64,000 nucleotides of DNA from Solitalea lacus (GTDB taxonomy: Bacteria; Bacteroidota; Bacteroidia; Sphingobacteriales; Sphingobacteriaceae), in contig NZ_CP091740.1 in NCBI RefSeq assembly GCF_022014595.1, forward strand, positions 3,274,200 through 3,338,199, in the 5' to 3' direction. The notes beneath the pieces were generated by a model that was not told the DNA's origin, did no database searches, and saw only the letters and a list, made by a program, of their open reading frames with translations. Each line of letters starts with the position of its first letter. Positions within the stretch are counted from its first letter, which is position 1. Positions 60,453 through 64,000 of the stretch are shown piece after piece. The translations under genes were made by a program, and so were the position numbers.

Positions 60453-63400
60453 CTACCATTGCATCGATTTCATTATTCTGATCGCAAGGCTTTGTTGGCC
60501 CACACTGATTCTGATCATGTATTGACCTGAAGCAAGATTGGCTGCCTGAGCAATGTTAATTTGTCCAGAGACAACGGTTGTCTGTGATTTTATGAGCAAT
60601 GTATTATAAATAACATCATAAATCTCGTAATTCACTGTCTGACCCTCCGTTGCCATTGGAAGTTTAATGTTCAACACCTTATCAAACGGATTCGGATACG
60701 CTACGGGTGTACTTTCAGATGACAGTATCGGCTCCTTTATAGCATTCGAGTTAGAATTCACGCCGCAATCGCCCAGCTTATCTCCATGATTCAGGTGGGC
60801 CTGTACCGCATTCACCGAAATAGACGAGTTTGTTCCATTATGACATATAAACACCTTATCTCCTACTGAACGAATATCACGCACAATCACTTGCTTAGTG
60901 AATGTAGTAGCACAACCACGCGCATCTGTAATCGTTACAGTAAAGTCATGAACTCCTATAGCTGTTGGATTTACGACTGCACTCGCCGAAGTAGCCCCAT
61001 TGGACCAGGCATAGGTATAAGGAGCGGATCCTCCAGAGGCCTGGGCTGTAAGCGTTAATGACGATGGGTAATAGCCAAGATAAATCGTATTTGCATCGCC
61101 TCCCGGATTCACCGCGTATACATCAGCTATAGATGCTGTGATCGGGCCGTTAACCGTTACGGTCGTTTGAGCGACAGTCGCATTTCCTGCCTGATCTTTC
61201 ACCGTCCAGGCAATCGTTGAAACACCTACTTCAAAACGTCCGCTGGCATTTAATCCGTTGCCATTTCGTACAGTTGCGCCGCTTATTTGATAAGTAACTG
61301 AGCTAACTACATTATTATCGGTAGCTGTAATATCTCCAATTGAATAGAAACTATCGGCATTATGACATAACACAATGCTTTGTGTTGCTGCTACAACCGG
61401 AGCCTGAACGTCGTTTACGGTTACGGCAAATGAACAATTGCTGGTATTACCCGCACCATCCGTTACCACGAAGGTATTGGTGGTGGTTCCTACCGGGAAG
61501 AAACTGCCGCTTGGCAAACCTGCCGTTTGGGTAGTAACTGCTCCGGTACAATTATCTGTCCCAGCCGGGGCGGTAAACGTTACTACGGCTCCGTTCTGAC
61601 CGGCATCGTTATCGACCACAATAGCTTCAGGTGCAGTGATCACAGGGGCTGTTGCATCTTTCACCGTCACAGGGAACAAACAAGTTGAACTATTGCCCGA
61701 TGCATCGGTGCCTGTTGCCGTAACGATTGTAGTCCCTACCGGAAAGATAGTTCCCGGATCATGGCTGTAAGTAACGGTAGCCTGACTGAAATCATCTGTA
61801 GCTGTAACTGCAAAGTTTACTGCTGCACCACATTGGCTTGGATCATTGCTCACAACAATACTGTCCAGGCAAGTAATAACCGGAGCTGTAGCATCCTTTA
61901 CGATTACGGTAATTGAATCCGACATGGTACTTAATCCGCTATTGTCAGTTGCTTTTGTACGAAAACCGTAAACGCCCGGCAGCACACCTGTCCACTCAAA
62001 GCTGAAAGGAGGTTCCAGGTCTTCACCAAGTTTCGTACTTCCCTGGAAGAACTCTACTTTGTCTACCGTACCTTCCGCATCACTGGCAGTAGCCGCAATG
62101 GTAATCGTTGCCGGTGCATTAAAGCTGACAGCGTTTGCCGGCGAGGTAATCGCTACAGCCGGAGGAGTAGAACAATAGCCTACATTTAATTCTGCAGCCG
62201 ATGTAAATTGCTGGCCGGCTGCCTCCGACAAGGCTTTGAAGCGAACGAACTTACCTGGCTTTTCAGGGAAAATCACCACTTTTTCAGTCGCATTTTTTTC
62301 AAAGGTGCCGGTAGCTACCGGAGCTCCCCATGACAACGAATCTAAGGTTACATAGATTTGATACTGAGCAACTGTTCCGTTACCTGCATTTGAGGTAGGT
62401 AAATATTTAAACCGGTTCACGTTATACGTATTCCCCAGCGATAATTGAATTTCGTGCGGCAGCTGTGCAACCGTAGGACTCCACAGTGAATGCCAGATAG
62501 TGGCAGGGTTGCCATCAATGGCGTTGATGGCAGGAGAACTTGATTGTTGACTATCAAAATAAATCACTTTTAAGTTTGCCTGTGGAATATCCGCTGCACC
62601 AATACAGTTAACAGCCACGTTTATGGTTGCCGAAGTTGTTACATCACCACTATTGTCTGTAGCCTTAGCCGTAAGGGCATAACTGCCTATTGCTACATTA
62701 TTCCATTCAAAACTGTATGGCGCACTAAGGTCTTCACCTAACTTGGTGGCACCTGAAAAGAATTCCACTTTGCTTACCGTTCCATCCGCATCAGCTGCAT
62801 TGGCGTTGATGGTAACGGATGACCCGCCGGTAAAGTTTTCATTATTAACAGGCGAAGTGATCGCTACTGTCGGAGCTATACGTACTTTATAGGTAATCTG
62901 AGGTCTCAAGCCAACCGAGCCAATTTCACGAGAGGTAAACGTTACATTGGTAGCCCCGCCAAGAACAGTTGAAACAATCTTTAACGACAAGATTTTATCT
63001 CCGGCCAGTTCCGCCAGCGCCTGCGCTTTAATATCCCATTCTGCCCATCCGGAACTTTTGCCCTGAATAGTTCCTAATAACGTTGTGGCAGCTGGCTTGG
63101 CGTTCCAGGTAATATTCGTTTCCGTCCAGCTATCATCGGGAACATAATACAATTGCCAAGTTGTGGTGTTAGTTGCAGTATTACTAGAAGCAATATTCAA
63201 CCTTAACTTGACAGTATCAAGAGCCGTAGGTATACCAGTAAGGTCATACTTCAAGAATACTTCACGAGAAAATCCGGCACCATCTTTTTTCAAATCAAGA
63301 CCCGCTGCAGTACCAAAGTTTTTCGTGGCATCACCACCATCTCTTACGTAAGCATCTGCAGTTGCCGTTTTGGTATTTACCAGGATAGCAATCGGGTCAG

Positions 63401-64000
63401 AATCTGCAGTGGCTCCGGCATTATCCGTTGCACGCGCAGTGAGCAGGTAACTGCCTGCCGGTGCATTATTCCAGGTAAAGCTATAAGGAGCGGAAAGGTC
63501 CTCCCCCAGCTTGTTGTTGCCTTCAAAAAACTCCACCTTCGTTACAGAGCCTTCTTGGTCACTGGCATTGGCATTAATTATAATGGTTGATGATATTGAA
63601 GCGTTGAACGCCGGTGAAGTAATGGAAACAGCAGGGGCCGTATTTTCATTTCTGAATGAAAGCTGCGGACTCAGGGTAGCACTTGCTTCCCTTGAATTAA
63701 ACGTTACATCCATTGTGTTTCCCAAAACCGTTGAAACCAGTTTCAAGGACAGCGTCTTATCCCCTGCCAGTTCTGCCAGCGCCTGCTGGGTTATATTCCA
63801 TTCTGCCCAGCCTGAGCTTTTTCCTGAAACGGTTCCCAACAGCGTAGTAGCAGCCGGTTTGTTGCTCCAATTGATACCGGTTTCTGTCCAGCTGTCGTCC
63901 GGAACGTAATACACCTGCCAGGTGGTACCGCTGATCCCTGTACCTGCTGAGGCTATATTCAGCCTCAAGAAGGCATAATTATCGGGACTAATCGAGGAAA
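60453..64000 (-). CDS. Large type IX-secreted multidomain surface protein (partial)
   Basis: At least 1180 aa; the frame stays open to the window edge, so the N-terminus is missing. Visible order: two CBM96/DNRLRE-type domains (WQVYYVPDDSWTETGINWSN, repeated nearly exactly), bacterial Ig-like domains opening VSITSP or VAITSP, a discoidin/F5-8-type domain (AINAIDGNPATIWHSLWSP), a further Ig domain, HYR domains (DATAPVIT), a PKD-like domain (SGGSAPYTYAWSNG), and a T9SS type A sorting domain (YPNPFDKVLNIKLP to the end). Probably a cell-surface polysaccharide-binding or degrading enzyme; no catalytic domain lies inside the window. Confidence 0.9.
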   Translation of the reverse strand, partial: SSISPDNYAFLRLNIASAGTGISGTTWQVYYVPDDSWTETGINWSNKPAATTLLGTVSGKSSGWAEWNITQQALAELAGDKTLSLKLVSTVLGNTMDVTFNSREASATLSPQLSFRNENTAPAVSITSPAFNASISSTIIINANASDQEGSVTKVEFFEGNNKLGEDLSAPYSFTWNNAPAGSYLLTARATDNAGATADSDPIAILVNTKTATADAYVRDGGDATKNFGTAAGLDLKKDGAGFSREVFLKYDLTGIPTALDTVKLRLNIASSNTATNTTTWQLYYVPDDSWTETNITWNAKPAATTLLGTIQGKSSGWAEWDIKAQALAELAGDKILSLKIVSTVLGGATNVTFTSREIGSVGLRPQITYKVRIAPTVAITSPVNNENFTGGSSVTINANAADADGTVSKVEFFSGATKLGEDLSAPYSFEWNNVAIGSYALTAKATDNSGDVTTSATINVAVNCIGAADIPQANLKVIYFDSQQSSSPAINAIDGNPATIWHSLWSPTVAQLPHEIQLSLGNTYNVNRFKYLPTSNAGNGTVAQYQIYVTLDSLSWGAPVATGTFEKNATEKVVIFPEKPGKFVRFKALSEAAGQQFTSAAELNVGYCSTPPAVAITSPANAVSFNAPATITIAATASDAEGTVDKVEFFQGSTKLGEDLEPPFSFEWTGVLPGVYGFRTKATDNSGLSTMSDSITVIVKDATAPVITCLDSIVVSNDPSQCGAAVNFAVTATDDFSQATVTYSHDPGTIFPVGTTIVTATGTDASGNSSTCLFPVTVKDATAPVITAPEAIVVDNDAGQNGAVVTFTAPAGTDNCTGAVTTQTAGLPSGSFFPVGTTTNTFVVTDGAGNTSNCSFAVTVNDVQAPVVAATQSIVLCHNADSFYSIGDITATDNNVVSSVTYQISGATVRNGNGLNASGRFEVGVSTIAWTVKDQAGNATVAQTTVTVNGPITASIADVYAVNPGGDANTIYLGYYPSSLTLTAQASGGSAPYTYAWSNGATSASAVVNPTAIGVHDFTVTITDARGCATTFTKQVIVRDIRSVGDKVFICHNGTNSSISVNAVQAHLNHGDKLGDCGVNSNSNAIKEPILSSESTPVAYPNPFDKVLNIKLPMATEGQTVNYEIYDVIYNTLLIKSQTTVVSGQINIAQAANLASGQYMIRISVGQQSLAIRIMKSMQW

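Overview
The window looks like a chromosome segment of a Bacteroidota bacterium. The evidence is a low-GC sequence with few Shine-Dalgarno sites, many promoters whose -7 element reads TAnnTTTG, a C-terminal type IX secretion sorting domain on a large surface protein, DUF2490 and Crp/Fnr families typical of the phylum, and an IS1634-family transposon. No rRNA, intact tRNA or CRISPR array was seen.

Layout. (1) 120-7824: a sulfane-sulfur module with a Crp/Fnr regulator divergent from a persulfide dioxygenase-rhodanese fusion, a rhodanese, two YeeE/YedE-type membrane proteins, a DUF2490 barrel, an MFS carrier and a CoA-disulfide reductase-rhodanese. (2) 7924-8246: Fic remnant and a 24-bp tandem repeat. 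(3) 8380-56489: a large stress island. It holds universal stress proteins (USPs), Hsp20, FtsH, a DUF892 ferritin-like protein, NUDIX, thymidine/AMP phosphorylase-like enzyme, PRPP synthetase, a P-type ATPase, D-lactate dehydrogenase, phosphoribosyltransferase, alpha/beta hydrolase, erythromycin-esterase-like protein, a CHAD protein, an ATP-cone/nuclease fusion, PfkB kinase and a class II ribonucleotide reductase. Interspersed are an Mla lipid transporter, a Na/Pi symporter, a LolCDE-like exporter, an L,D-transpeptidase, HdeD, and a PAS kinase with a REC-CRP response regulator. (4) 45464-47398: an IS1634-family element flanked by 165-bp exact direct repeats. (5) 51096-53149: a MarR-controlled redox/OsmC cluster. 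(6) 56818 onward: a tRNA 3'-end fragment, then a GH3 beta-glucosidase and a type IX-secreted multidomain protein cut by the window edge.

Main discovery. Fifteen promoters, in both orientations, share one rigid layout. A distal CRP/FNR-like palindrome (consensus near ATGACnnnAATCAG, core TGA-N6-TCA) is followed 22 bp later, centre to centre, by a proximal copy whose right half is usually (G/C)TCAT, and then by TAnnTTTG. The last base of TAnnTTTG lies 58.5 bp from the distal centre and 36.5 bp from the proximal centre, in 13 of 15 cases exactly. If that base is near -3, the distal box sits at about -61.5, the class I CRP position. The promoters serve sulP, two USP operons, DUF892, NUDIX, the phosphorylase/prs/ATPase operon, a DUF2231-like protein, lactate dehydrogenase, ftsH, the hydrolase/phosphoribosyltransferase operon, the esterase-like gene, hsp20, the unknown/ATP-cone nuclease pair, CHAD and the ribonucleotide reductase. 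In three divergent regions one pair of boxes serves both directions. Candidate regulators are the orphan Crp/Fnr protein at 10893 and the REC-CRP protein at 44458; the sequence does not say which one binds. The whole resembles hypoxia/energy-stress regulons (ANR- or DosR-like) of other phyla, but that is inference.
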